64,000 nucleotides of DNA from Rutpela maculata (lineage: Eukaryota; Arthropoda; Insecta; Coleoptera; Cerambycidae), in NCBI GenBank assembly GCA_936432065.2, contig OW386285.2:104165869-104229868 (forward strand), given 5' to 3'. Both the position numbers and the translations under genes were made by a program. Position 1 is the stretch's first letter, and each line of letters opens with the position of its first letter. Shown here piece by piece: positions 1 to 10,985 of this stretch. The notes beneath the pieces were generated by a model. That model was not told the origin of the DNA and searched no databases. It worked only from the letters and a program-made list of their open reading frames with translations.

Positions 1-291
1 AAACCGTAAACAAATCATGGAAATCTCAGGAACTCTTTCGCAAAAATCATGGAATTTTGAGTCACGATATGGAAAACAATAAACTATTTCCCACTGTTGT
101 TTTAAATTATTGCTAAACTTAATGTCGAGTTTATAAAGCAAATTATTTTTTTCTCAAATCGAAAATTAGAGTAGAACATTATTTGATTTTCTAAATTACC
201 TTTAATATAATGATAATAATAATTATTTGTCATCGAAGAACTTTTTTTTGTCGTGGAAAATCTGGAAAATTCAGGGATTTTTTTTAGCTAC
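1..291. other. AT-rich sequence without recognisable gene
   Basis: I see no open frame with coding character, no RNA gene and no clear repeat boundary here. It is plain AT-rich flank of the palindromic element that begins at 292. Confidence 0.5.
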
Positions 292-762
292 TACACTGTA
301 AAAAATTGTGTGAATTTACCATCGTTGCGTGTAAAATTCCCATGTAATTTTACCCGCAAAGAGACAGGAATTTCCATTGACCATGGAGAATTACCCCAAA
401 ATATAAGGTAAGTAAAAATTTTCCACTCTCTTTGAGGGTAAAATTCCATTACTATTGGGGGTAAATTTACTATGGAAAAAAATCATGTCTGGATAAGGGG
501 CAATTTTATTACATGTAATAAAATTAAAATTATTACATGTAATAAAATTGCCCTTTATCCAGGCAGGACTTTTTTTTCATAGTAAATTTACCCCCAATAG
601 TAATGGAATTTTACCCGCAAAGAGAGTGGAAAATTTTTATTTACCTTATATTTTGGGGTAATCCTCCATGGTCAATGGAACTTTTCCTGTCTCTTTGCGG
701 GTAAAATTACATGGGAATTTTACACGCAACGATGGTAAATTTACATCATTTTTTACAGTGTA
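292..762. repeat. 471-bp palindromic (foldback) MITE
   Basis: The two halves are near-perfect reverse complements, starting TACACTGTAAAAAAT and ending ATTTTTTACAGTGTA, with the centre near 527. Each arm is about 230 bp. The block TTTACCCGCAAAGAGA appears once in each arm in opposite orientation. No protein is encoded; the open frame at 646-834 is only arm sequence. This is a non-autonomous foldback element. I could not define a convincing target duplication. Confidence 0.8.
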
Positions 763-3400
763 CGTAAAGTCTGAACCCTGTGAGTGTATGTTGCAGCCAT
801 CTGCAAAAATGGAAAACCAACCTAACCTGGACAATTAACCTTAAGTTCATGTACATAAGTTCTTGAAGCTTAATACACAATTGACATTGTTACCCAAATG
901 CTAAATACAAATTGCATTTACTGACAGACAAATAATAGCCTGATGATTTTGTTCGATACCTTAGACACACTTTGAAAACTACGGACACAGCACAAGGTTA
1001 CTAAAGTTATTAGGTAGTATGATAACTTGAACTGCTTGGAGTGGATCGGTGGAGGCGGCCATCTTGCGTGTCAATGTGCCTGATTACGTTTAAAATGTTT
1101 TTAAATGTTCGTATGCATTTGAGACGTGAACAACGCTTATTTCTTGAGTTCTTTCGAAAGAGTTATTGTTTTTGTGTTTATTTATCTTGCAATTAAAGTT
1201 ATTAGTGTACAGTGCCCATATGTTAAAAAAAATACTCTATTTACCATAGTTTGTAATCTGTCTATTTACTGTTTCTAATATAATTTTAAAGTAAGCAGGT
1301 GTTTTATAATTTTCCGATCTTAATAACAATTTTAAATACGAATATTAGTCGACTGGGGGGAAGGTTTTTAGTGCCTGACTCAACTTGAAAAACGCAAAGG
1401 AAAGTAGCCAGATAGTTATGTTTTTTTTTCCTTCCCTAAAGACCGTCTAGTAAGGAAGGAATGAATTAGAAAATGTTACAGAAAAGAACAATTTCTCCTT
1501 GAAAATAAGAAAGTCTGCAGTGACCATTTTATGATTGAAGATTATGAAGATGGCATGATAAAATTTGATATTGTTAAAGCTCTTGAATGTGTAAATTAAT
1601 GCATGTAAATCCTAATTGTATGAAATTTGCAATAAATTTTTTTATACTTACCGTGATTTTCAGTATTTTATAATTTGCTAAATTCATTGAGAACTATGTA
1701 ATTCTATAGCAATAAAATCAGGACACAACAAAACACTATTATTGTCTTTGCTTGGGGTTAAAAGAACTACGTCAGTCCCTTGGTATAAAATTATGTATTA
1801 ATACCATACAATTAATGTTGTAAATGTGTATTAATTACTTATTTATAATAAATTTGATTAATGTAATGTTAATTTTAAATTAAAAAGCAATTTTAATACC
1901 CAAAAAGGCAATTTTCCTTCACTGACAATTTATTAATTTGTGCCTAGTATACACTAAAAAATCCAGAACAAAAAATTGAAATCCATAAATTATACTTTCA
2001 TGAAAATTTAAATATTCGTCTTGAAAATTTTGGTACTTTCTCGTAGTAAAAGAATGCCAAAATTTCGAATATAGCGGCAGAGTGACGAATTTCCGGGCTT
2101 TATATATTGGCCTCTGATTTGACGAACTTTTACTATGCTACCTTGCTACCTAACTAATTTTAGTAACCTTGGGACACGCGTGCGTATTAGTTTGACAGTT
2201 CATGATTTCTAGAGTTCTGGTAAATAGTTTCAAATTCGTGCCCGTGCCCTGCGACCTCAAAATAATACATCCTGAAAAAAATTGGCGAAAATTCCAATGC
2301 CCCGTTAAACTGCAGAATTACCAAAGAGTTTTGTTGATACAGTATTTAAATTTATTCCCTAGAACATTCCTACGACTAAATCTGAGGTTATAATATTTTT
2401 GATTTACATTATTTCAAGTCCGCCCCTGTGCTGTCTGGGATTAGGTTGATGGGGTCCGCTGTAGGCCTTCAGGGGTGTTCTGTCACCTATTGCAATCATC
2501 AGTTGGTTTTTTCATGCGGTATAGCACAGAGTGCTCGCTGTGTTTACGGGGTTGTTACTATGGGGGGATGAAACATTAAAAGTAGCGTCGCGTGTTAGTG
2601 AGTTAACGTGTTGATGTTCAGTTTGTGATTACAAGAATGTCGTTGGGATTATGGTGTTTGTTTATGTTGGGTATGTGTGTGTTTTAGGAAATCTACTGAC
2701 TAGGGGTGTATATATAAATAGTTTTATGTACTTTGTAACGCTTGTTTTACATTAATTGTGCTCATGTTTTTAGGGCATATGATTAATTATTGAATGAACA
2801 TTTAAATTCCGCAAATATAAATGTTCAGATAATTCCAAAATATTAACTCATACTAAAAAGCCTTGAATCGCTGATAATTTTTTTCATTCTTTAAGTTCAC
2901 CTGAACGTAAATATTTGGTCTGTTTGCATTAGCTTTAATTTGTTTGCCAATTAGCAAATCGGATAACATAATCTGATAAAAAATATTATTTTGGGTATTC
3001 AGCACATAACTTTCAAAGAAACCGTTCATTCCTTTGGTACAATTGATCTTTGGTACCATTGATCGAGCTATTATATCAATAAGAAGTCCTTCCTACGAAA
3101 CGTCTTGTTAACTTCTTTCATTCACTTATTATATCTAACATTCAGTATGAAAAACAAGAAAATAATCATTCTTTCTAGACGTTTCGTAGGGGGAACTTCA
3201 TGTTGATATACTATGGTATAAGATAGGAACGAATCCCAAAATAATATTTTTTAATAATAATGTAAGCAGAAATACAAGATATTTATTTTTAAATAATCTG
3301 ATAAAATATGTAAGGAACTTTTTCTGTAGTTTTTGAATTTTCTGTTGGAAGCGAGCTTGGAAGCGTCATTCATTTAAAATACAAAATTTTTAAGTATATA
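763..3400. other. Intergenic or intronic AT-rich DNA, no gene seen
   Basis: Short open frames (for example 2202-2393 and 2853-3059) have no recognisable domain or codon bias. The only structure I see is an imperfect inverted repeat around 3077-3212: the block CCTACGAAACGTCT is mirrored as AGACGTTTCGTAGG. Confidence 0.5.
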
Positions 3401-3535
3401 CTGTTGCAGCCTTATCAAAAAGTGTACTTTAAAGAGTTACATGTCACAGTTTGGAGACTTTTTGCATATACAGGTGGTACGAATACATTTCTCGAGGCAG
3501 TCAGTCAACTTTATTATAATCATGTGAAAGACAGA

Positions 3536-3650
3536 GAGTTGGCCGCCCAAGTACCGTAAGAACTGTTGACGTTGAAGAGTAGAAGTTAGATACTGTAGTG
3601 GAAAATCTGTAGTGGAAAATCCTACTATAAAAGCTAAAAGATTAGACTTG
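3536..3650 (+). pseudogene. N-terminal fragment of Tc1/mariner-type transposase relic
   Basis: The stretch reads as a Gly-Arg-Pro ... Val-Arg-Thr-Val-Asp linker followed by a Val-Glu-Asn-Pro-Thr helix. This matches the DNA-binding/linker region of the large insect transposase family related to mariner. The frame is broken by stops and by a tandem duplication of a ~15-base block containing TGTAGTGGAAAAT. The remainder lies at 5113-5639 and 8328-8525, beyond two later insertions. The family match is from recalled motifs; the colinear order of the three pieces supports it. Confidence 0.5.
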
Positions 3651-5112
3651 GATAGGATTTTGCAGAATGTGAGGGAAATATGCGTTTAATTTCGCTTTAT
3701 TATAAATATTTAAAAAATCATAAATGGTATAATCTGTAAAATAATTTCAGATACTTCCCATTGCTCTAAGAAATACAACCATATACAGTTTTTATCAAAA
3801 ATTTTGTATACCTATAGTTAAATGCCATGCTCTAAGAATGAAATTAGGAACTATTTTCATTGAAAAACAACAGAAATTTACAATAAGATATATATAATAT
3901 ATAGTTGTATTCGTTAGAACAATAGCAAGTATCTAAAATAGTTTTAAGGTAATTAGTACAGTACCTGGAGGTAAAAAATATGCAAAACTTCGGAATAATG
4001 TCATATTGAACGGATTTCGTTAATTTTTGGCAGTATAATAGTAAATGCTTCACAGAAAAGTTTCTATATTGTGCGGGGGCTTGCTAATTTATAGGGGGCG
4101 GGTGCCACCCCCTATACGTATTTTTTTTCCTTTTCCAAATATCTTGATAAATATGAGTTTTATTGAAAAATGGGTAGAGACCAAAAATAAAGCTCATAAA
4201 CTGATAATGAATTTCGCTTGTTTATTTATTTACAAAGATTTAATATGAAAGATATGAAAGTTTACAAATGGCGTCCGAACGTTTATAAGACGAAAAATGC
4301 AGTTTAAATGTTAAATATCTCAGAAACTGTAACACCTACGTCACGCATGCTAAGAAATGAAATTAAAGACAATTAATTGCGCTTTCAAATTATTTTTTAC
4401 TCGTTCCTGTAGCATAAGAAATAAAGGAGTTATGACGGAAAAAAGTGCGTATTTATATTTTTTTTATATAAAAAGGTCGCCATTTTGTTACTCTAATTAG
4501 CCAGTAATTTAAAAAAAATATCTCAAATACAGTTTTTCGTTAAGATGTAGCATTATCTAGATGCTTAATTTTTTTTGCTCATCTAAAGCACTTGTTTTAG
4601 AAAAAAATGCATTTTAAACTTTAAACTTGGATACCAAATTTAAACTTAAATATCTCCGAAATTATTAATCCTATATCAATAAACAAAAAATATAATTAAT
4701 TTCCAGTTTGTACTTTCTGTAATTGGTCTGTAACATTTTTTCGATAAAGTGATACTTTTCGAGATACTTGATGAAAGCCGCTTGGAAATACCTTTTTTTT
4801 AAACTAAAATCGCAATTTTGAAGTCGTTATGACTTATAAACTATCAATTATGTGAAAAATTACATAGAACCTTTTCTTCTTAAAATTTTTTTTAAGTGCC
4901 ACCCCCTATAAATTAGCAAGAATATAGAAACTTTTCTGTGAAGCATTTGCTATTATACTTCCAAAAATGAACGAAATCCGTTCAATATGACATTATTCCG
5001 AAGTTAAAATCTCCAGTTACTGTACTAAATACTATGTTTGGTTTTTTAAATATTTGTAATCATCGAAAATAAACGCATATTTGCCTCCCACTCTGCAAAA
5101 TCCTATCCTTAA
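3650..5112. repeat. ~1.46-kb foldback element inserted in the transposase relic
   Basis: Left and right ends mirror each other: GGATAGGATTTTGCAGA at the left and TCTGCAAAATCCTATCC at the right. A second mirrored block contains CACCCCCTATA and the stretch CTTCACAGAAAAGTTTCTATA (4049-4110 against 4890-4950). The left arm carries about 200 bp that the right arm lacks. No transposase is encoded, so it is non-autonomous. It separates the N-terminal and central pieces of the transposase relic. Confidence 0.7.
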
Positions 5113-5639
5113 GAATAAATGTATCTCAGCAAAGCACTTTAACCATTAATGAAAAATTTAGGAATTATTATCTGGAAGCTGTTTGTCAATTGTTACTTCA
5201 ACAAATGCAAAATACTCTAATTTTTTTACGTAAAATACTGTTTACTAACGAGACTACATTCATACGCATGTTTAATTCTCGAAATATGCATTTCTGGGCT
5301 GAAAAAATCCTAATTCAACAATACAAACCCATTTTCAACAAACTTTCAAAATATAGGTATGGTAGCAACTTTAGGGAATAGTTTCTTAGTTTCTTGGATA
5401 CCACATTTCTCATGGAAATTTAAATGGTGACTTTTTGGAAAACACATTGCATGAATCATTAGTTAATATTTCATTGCGATGGAGAGGAACGAGAAGAAAC
5501 ATGTTTATGCATAAACGGTGCACCGCCGCATTATAGTGTAGTAGAATATGTAGAAGATTGTTGAACAACTATTATCCTTACAGATTGAGTGGTCGGGGTG
5601 TAGATGCACCGTAAGTGGCCTTCTCGGTCTCCTGACCTT
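5113..5639 (+). pseudogene. Central catalytic region of Tc1/mariner-type transposase relic
   Basis: Translated pieces follow the usual order of the insect mariner-like catalytic domain. They are an Ile-Leu-Phe-Thr-Asn-Glu-Thr-Thr-Phe segment near 5237 (normally Asp where Asn is read), a His-Phe-Trp-Ala-Glu segment, an Asn-Gly-Ala-Pro-Pro-His-Tyr segment near 5514 (again Asn for the usual Asp), and Trp-Pro-Ser-Arg-Ser-Pro-Asp-Leu at the end. Two of the three catalytic acids are therefore lost and several stops are present. The fragment ends where the LINE at 5640-8319 was inserted. Confidence 0.65.
5632..5639 (+). repeat. Target-site duplication of LINE, left copy (ctgacctt)
   Basis: CTGACCTT occurs here directly before the poly-T tract and again at 8320-8327 just after the other LINE end. 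The second copy resumes the transposase frame (Asp-Leu-Thr-Leu-Asp-Phe). Because the poly-T follows, the true duplication could be a base or two longer or shorter. Confidence 0.7.
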
Positions 5640-5716
5640 TTTTTTTTTTCCTTATGGGTTGCGGTGCCGAAGCCCCGCTGTACTGAAGTTTGAGATTATT
5701 GTACCCCATAGTCTCG

Positions 5717-6560
5717 TTATCCCATTAATCCCGTTCCTCTCCAAAAGGAGAGTATACGGTCAATGGGAGCTCTGGCTATTTCTTCCGGGGTTACGGTTAG
5801 TCCCCCGGAGTGTGAGAACCTCCCAGCCACTAAGGCTGGGCATTCACATAGTATGTGGTGAGGAGTTTCTTCATCCTCACCACACATCCTGCATTCTGGA
5901 TTATCTTTCACACCTATGTTGGTTAGGTGTCTATTCAGTGTGCAGTGTCCTGTTAGGATTCCCACTGCACATCTCAGCTGTTTTCTGCTAACTTTAGCAA
6001 TTCGTTGGTCTTTGTCATGGATGGCCCGCCGGTGATGAACATGCGTGACTGTCTCATCCCCGGCGCGCCAGTCCAATACAAGATATGTTTCTGACTCAAT
6101 AGTTCCTTTACCATTCCTCTTGCGGTATTGTATGATATCCCGCAGGATGGCTCAGGTCCCATCAAGGCTGTTTTTGCGCCTTCTTTGGCCAGCTTATCTG
6201 CTTTTTCGTTGCCTTCATTGCCCTGGTGTCCTCGCGTCCACTCCAGTTGTATACTGTTGTGTTCCGCCAGTTTCGCTAGGGATTCAAGGCAGTCTTTTAC
6301 CGTTTTGGAACGTATCTCTACTGCATTCAGAGCTTTGAGAGCTGCTTGACTGTCAGTGATGATGCGGATTCTTTTGTCAGTATATGACCTCCGTATCATT
6401 TCTTGTGCACAGATTTCTATGGCTGTGACCTCTGCTTGGAACACCGTTGCGGTACTGCCCAGATTCAGACTGATGTCTGTCCCTGGTTGATCCCCCGTAA
6501 CACCTGCTCCAGTACTACTTGACGTTTTCGATCCGTCAGTATACCATATGGTATCATTTG
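5717..6560 (-). pseudogene. LINE RNase H domain and C-terminal zinc-type motif
   Basis: Four RNase H acidic positions are visible in order: Tyr-Thr-Asp-Gly-Ser near 6530, Gln-Ala-Glu-Val-Thr near 6435, Ile-Thr-Asp-Ser-Gln near 6355, and Lys-Ala-Asp-Lys-Leu near 6200. Downstream the frame shifts (the two frames overlap around 5974-6076). It then continues into a Cys-x2-Cys ... His-His-x2-Cys-x-Cys motif near 5870, typical of the C-terminus of such LINEs. The product would trim the RNA strand during reverse transcription. Disrupted by frameshift. Confidence 0.8.
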
Positions 6561-6654
6561 GATGTCTTCGCAGTTGCCTTGTTCCTTCCTCTTCCCTATC
6601 GGGTATGTATACCCTGAAAGTTGTGGCTTATGCTGATTCTATCTGACTGCATAT

Positions 6655-8319
6655 CTAGTGTCGATTTTTTCCTGTTTGTTGGAATATTTCGGTGTGGTAT
6701 CGTATTCTTGGAATGGTCCCATGTCGGTTTATTTTCAGCCTGTACGCCGCCAACAGTGCCTCACTCTCCACCACTAACTGTAGTGGGGGCAGGCAAAGTA
6801 GCGCTTCCATAGCTGCGATAGGCGTTGTTGACATTGCTCCCATTATGCCTAGACATGTCAGTCTTTGTATTTTCCGTAGTTTTCTCATTGCCTCCCCTTT
6901 TCCGGCTTTATGCCACCAGATCAGGGAGGCATAGGTTATTATTGGTACTACAACCCTTTGGTACAGCCAGTGCACCATTCTTGGTTGTAGTCCCCAGTTT
7001 TTACCTACCATTCTTCTGCTGGCCCATAAGGTCCGCGTAGCTTTGGTAGTCACTCTATCTAGATGTGCATTGAAGTTTAATTTGGTATCTAGAATCAGTC
7101 CCAAATATTTCACTTCATTGCTCACCTGCAATTCGTTTCCCCGGAGATATAATTTTCCCAGGTTGAGTTTTCTCTTTCTTGTGAAGGCGACCATAGTGGT
7201 CTTTCTTGGATTCACGGAAAGATCTTCCTGGGTACACCATCTGTCTACCATAACGAGAGCTCGCTGCATTTTTTCTGATGCAGCGCCCTCGTGTTTTCCT
7301 GTTTCCTGGATGGCGATATCATCTGCGTAGCCTTGCGTATATATTCCCCGCTGTTCCAGCGGAGATAGGAGCTCGTCCGCGACCAGGCACCACAGGAGAG
7401 GAGATAAGACCCCCCCCTGCGGGCACCCTCTGGTCACGGACACCTCCTCTGTCGTGGATCCTAGCGTGGACTGAATTTTCCTAGTTCTGAGTGCTGAGTC
7501 GATCCATCTTGTTTATTGACTTTTCGACTCTGCGCCTCTTCACTGCATCACTTAGTGAGTCGAATGAGGTATTGTCAAAAGCACCCTCTATGTCAAAGAA
7601 GGTTCCTAAGGCAGCTTCTTTGCTGTCCAGGGCCCTTTCTATTTTTTGAGTAAGCTCATGTATTGCTAACTCACAAGATTTTCCTGTTTGGTAGGCATAC
7701 TGGTTTCGATGTAGAGGTTTTGTACTCAGTTTATCGTCCCTGATATACCTATCAACCAACTTCTCCAGGGTTTTCAGAAGAAATGATGTTAGACTAATAG
7801 GTCGGAAGGATTTGGCCTGGGCGTAGGTATTACTCCCTGGTTTTGGTATGAATACCACCTTTATCTTCCGCCAGATGGTTGGCACATAACCCAGGTCCAG
7901 ACTAGCCCTAAATAGTGTGCACAGGGGTGTTGCAAGTATTTCCACTCCCTGTTGGAGTAGAGCTGGAAATATTCCATCCAGCCCTGGTGACTTGTATGGT
8001 TCAAATGAATTGATTGCCCATACAAGTCTTGTTTTGTTTATTATTTTATTTGCAGTTTTCCAGTCCTCCTTTGACGCCCTTCTTATTGGTATGTCTTCGG
8101 GTGGACCGCTTCTGTCTTGTAGGGCGGTTACACTGCCTGGGAAGTGTGTCTCTAGTAATAAATCTAAAGTCTCCTTCTCAGTGTTTGTGTACTCGACTTG
8201 TTGTCTTTGCAGTGATCCAATCTTGCCCTGATTGTCTCTCTGCAAGATTTTCTGGAGTCTAGCAGCTTCGGGAGTATTTTCTATCTCCTCGCAATGCTTC
8301 TTCCATGATTTGGTTTTTG
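6655..8319 (-). pseudogene. LINE reverse transcriptase, frameshifted
   Basis: The reverse transcriptase palm motifs are clear: Phe-Phe-Asp-Ile-Glu-Gly-Ala-Phe-Asp near 7585 (motif A), Gly-Cys-Pro-Gln-Gly-Gly-Val-Leu-Ser-Pro near 7410 (motif B) and Gly-Tyr-Ala-Asp-Asp near 7330 (catalytic motif C). The N-terminal part (7481-8245) and the C-terminal part (6655-7443) are in different frames, with the shift around 7505-7520. Upstream, the sequence stops at the 5' truncation point near 8319. The thumb region and a Tyr-Leu-Gly-Leu element follow motif C. Confidence 0.88.
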
Positions 8320-8327
8320 CTGACCTT
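8320..8327 (+). repeat. Target-site duplication of LINE, right copy (ctgacctt)
   Basis: Second copy of CTGACCTT, directly abutting the 5' end of the truncated LINE. The interrupted transposase frame resumes here. Confidence 0.7.
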
Positions 8328-8525
8328 ACTCTTGATTTTACTGTGTGGAGTTATTTAAAATTAAGGGTTCATAATAATCAAGTTGACACCCTTGAGCAGT
8401 TCAAAGACAAAATAGGTCACGAGTTTGCGGTGCTACAGAATGATGCAGGAATTTTACAGGGTATTCAACGTTCCTTAAAAAAAAGACTTAGATTGTGAAT
8501 TAGGGAAAATGGAGGATATTTCGAA
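8328..8525 (+). pseudogene. C-terminal fragment of Tc1/mariner-type transposase relic
   Basis: After the LINE, the frame resumes with Leu-Asp-Phe-x-Val-Trp-Ser-Tyr-Leu-Lys, then Val-Asp-Thr-Leu-Glu and a basic Ser-Leu-Lys-Lys-Arg-Leu-Arg-Leu helix. This is the usual C-terminus of this transposase family. It joins logically to the Arg-Ser-Pro-Asp-Leu that ends at 5639. A TGA stop replaces the expected Cys codon near 8497, so the copy is inactive. Confidence 0.65.
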
Positions 8526-8688
8526 TAATTTTTATAATGGATAACTTTTCACTTTTTTTGTGTGTCTGTGTAATATATTTGCGTACGCGATTTTCTAGAA
8601 AATGACGGAGGATCCGGTGATATTCATATATTACACCGACACACACAAAAAAAAAAGTTCTGTTTCTGGGACTCTATTGGGGAGCCTC

Positions 8689-8873
8689 TAGGTATTTCGA
8701 CATGCTGAATACGAATCAGGTATCCGTTTAGCTCCGTAACCCACCATTTTTTAGTAAATAGCGAAAATAACCTAAATTATGAGTTTTTTTAGGTTATTTT
8801 CGCGATTTACAAAAAAAATGGTGGCTAATGGAGCTAAAGGACACCCGATTCGTGTTCAGCATGTCGAAATACA
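8689..8873. repeat. Inverted repeat, ~92-bp arms
   Basis: The left arm (about 8689-8780) and the right arm (8782-8873) mirror each other. The centre is flanked by AGGTTATTTTCGC and its complement, and the outer ends are TATTTCGACATGCTGAA and TTCAGCATGTCGAAATA. The arms differ by a few substitutions and indels. Part of a decayed palindromic repeat; noncoding. Confidence 0.65.
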
Positions 8874-9160
8874 TATGGGTTACCCAATGGAGTACCAGGA
8901 AAACACCACTTTTTTTATTTTGTGTGTCTGTATAATTAGCAATTTTCTATGTCTGATTTCATTTTTCTATGTACTTAATATTTCAGAGCATTCTTTGTGT
9001 AAAAAGGTTTCTTAATAGTGTGGCAAATGGACGTTGATTTCTAAACATTTACTTAAGAACGAAATGCAATGAGTATATCTTTTTTTATTTTTATTGATCT
9101 GAAAATTATTTTTGGAAATATGTAAAAAATGAAAAAAATTAGCGATAAAATACTGTCAAC

Positions 9161-9203
9161 CACTCCCGGACACTTCCCCTTAAGCGGAAGGGGAAGTGTC
9201 CGG
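9161..9203. repeat. Short GC-rich hairpin
   Basis: CCCGGACACTTCCCCTT is followed after a four-base loop by its complement AAGGGGAAGTGTCCGGG. It directly abuts the longer hairpin at 9204. No gene context makes it a terminator. Confidence 0.7.
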
Positions 9204-9389
9204 GAAAATTTTCTCAATGATGTATGCCTTTTTTATAATGTTGTAATTAAAACCACAAACAAGACGTAAAAACAAAAATTCGTTGATTGAACTACAAATA
9301 GTTCAATCAACGAATTTTTGTTTTTACGTCTTGTTTGTGGTTTTAATTACAACATTATAAAAAAGGCATACATCATTGAGAAAATTTTC
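9204..9389. repeat. Perfect 89-bp-arm hairpin
   Basis: The left arm 9204-9292 and right arm 9301-9389 appear to be exact reverse complements around the 8-base loop TACAAATA. Arms this long without mismatches imply recent formation or gene conversion. Transcription would give a long double-stranded RNA. No coding capacity. Confidence 0.85.
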
Positions 9390-9524
9390 GTAGTAGGTTC
9401 AGGGAAGATGAAAACATGGCATTTCAAAAATTCAATGCACACATACCTTGCGTCAAGATAGCAAAATCATTGGTAAAACTAAAAGTACACAGTTGTACAC
9501 ACCGCAAGTTACTTTACCCAACGT
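9390..9524. other. Spacer without gene
   Basis: Short AT-rich spacer between two palindromic elements; nothing recognisable. Confidence 0.4.
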
Positions 9525-10038
9525 ACAGGGTGGACCAAATTAGATGTGATTGAGGTTTTCTCTAAAACTATGGCAGATAGACAAAAACCAATATAGGTGT
9601 CCTGAGCTCGAAACAAACAATGGTGCAAACCGCGATCGTCTATCATTTTTGAGTACCGAGCTACAGAGCGTTTTTGAAAAATTGGCATTTTTGGATGACC
9701 TCTATATCTCAATTACCAAGTGTAGAATCGAAAATCGAATAACACATTCTTAAGGCACTTTTTTGAGTATAATCCATTGCTGATAAGAAGAAAATTATGC
9801 ATGCCTCAGTTTTCGAGATATAGACATAACTTGTGTTTTTTTAAATGGAACATCCTGTAAGCTATTTTATTATTCGATCACAACTAAAATTAGCTATCCA
9901 ACGATATATCATATGTCATATTTATCTCTATAAACAGGGGTTAATTTTCGAAAAATTGAATACACCTATATTGGTTTTTGTCTATCTGCCATAGTTTTAG
10001 AGGAAACCGCAAATCCCATCTAATTTGGTCTACCCTGT
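9525..10038. repeat. ~514-bp MITE with ~80-bp TIRs
   Basis: The left end reads ACAGGGTGGACCAAATTAGA and the right end mirrors it (CTAATTTGGTCTACCCTGT). The inner TIR contains CTATGGCAGATAGACAAAAA on the left and its complement on the right near 9970. The left flank is TA; the right is altered to TG. The CAGGGTGG-type ends with TA resemble Tc1/mariner-derived MITEs. The interior encodes nothing convincing. Confidence 0.75.
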
Positions 10039-10985
10039 GCAATGTCCCTGATTTCCACACAAAATCGCCTGAATTTGAGTTTGTTATTCATAAGCAGTTC
10101 GACAAACATAAGAAAATGAAATGTAAAATTTGTTTTGTTTAATTGTAACACTGTAGACAGCTTGATTAACTGATAATATGCGTCTAGAGAGTGAACCCGA
10201 TGATGATGATATGTCTGGAAATTGTTAAAATGATAAAAGATAGTTTACCTTTCTAAAAGGTTTTTACAAGCAATTTTGTTTAAATATTGGTTAAAGAGGC
10301 ATTTTTCTATTTAAAATAAACTCGATGTACCTACTGTTTACTCTTAGTTACATGCAATAAGCAAACGGAAGTCGTTATTTTGTAATGTAAAATTAATTTA
10401 AGTGTTATAAAATAATTTATTTTAGTTTACTCAATGACAAGTGGCGATTGATAAACCGGATATAATGAATGTTGCAGTAATTTTGTGTTAGCATGCTTAG
10501 ATGGAACAATGATAATTACAAGATGATAAATATTACGTTACGTAGCGGTTTTTCAAAAAATGATGCTAAATTGTTGGGTATGGTACAAGGTGAATCACCA
10601 CAAATCCCCCTGTAACTTAATTTTTTCTGGACCGATTCGACAATGTAAAAACTACATGAAATCATTTTCTTGCCCAATTTCATACGTTATATTGAAACAA
10701 TAATGACCTCCAAATCTTATGATTTACAAGGTTATACTTGATTTTTTAAATGAAGTATTCTGTATCTGACTCGGGAACCACAATCCTCATTTTTTTCTTA
10801 TTTCAACGATATATTTCATATGGCTATCTTCAGGCTTTCTTACAAGAATTTAGGTAATTTATAAATTACAAACGGTACAAAAGGTTAAGCAGGCATTGAA
10901 AACATATGAAACACCGTGTAAGTGTCAATTTGAATTTTGATAATAATTTTTTGATTCATATTCATGTTAGAAATGTTACATATGA
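10039..10985. other. AT-rich DNA, no gene seen
   Basis: No open frame with domain character. Some decayed inverted-repeat pieces of the same general type as the neighbouring MITEs may be present, but boundaries cannot be set by eye. Confidence 0.4.

Larger units (their letters stand above)
5640..8319 (-). mobile_element. 5'-truncated non-LTR retrotransposon (RNase H-bearing, I/R1/Loa-like)
   Basis: A 2.7-kb insertion on the minus strand has a poly-A tail (read as poly-T at ~5640-5650) and 8-bp target duplications. It encodes a reverse transcriptase, an RNase H domain and a C-terminal Cys/His motif in that order. ORF1 and the endonuclease are missing, which is the usual 5' truncation of target-primed reverse transcription. 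RNase H places it in the I/R1/Loa-like group; I cannot name the clade. The frame is broken near 7505-7520, so this copy is dead. Confidence 0.85.

Noticed and set aside
5659..8262. Several plus-strand frames of 60-110 codons opposite the LINE
   Set aside because: They are shadows of the minus-strand reverse transcriptase and RNase H.
9161..9389. Rho-independent-like terminator
   Set aside because: Although hairpins are present, this is eukaryotic repeat DNA without an upstream gene.
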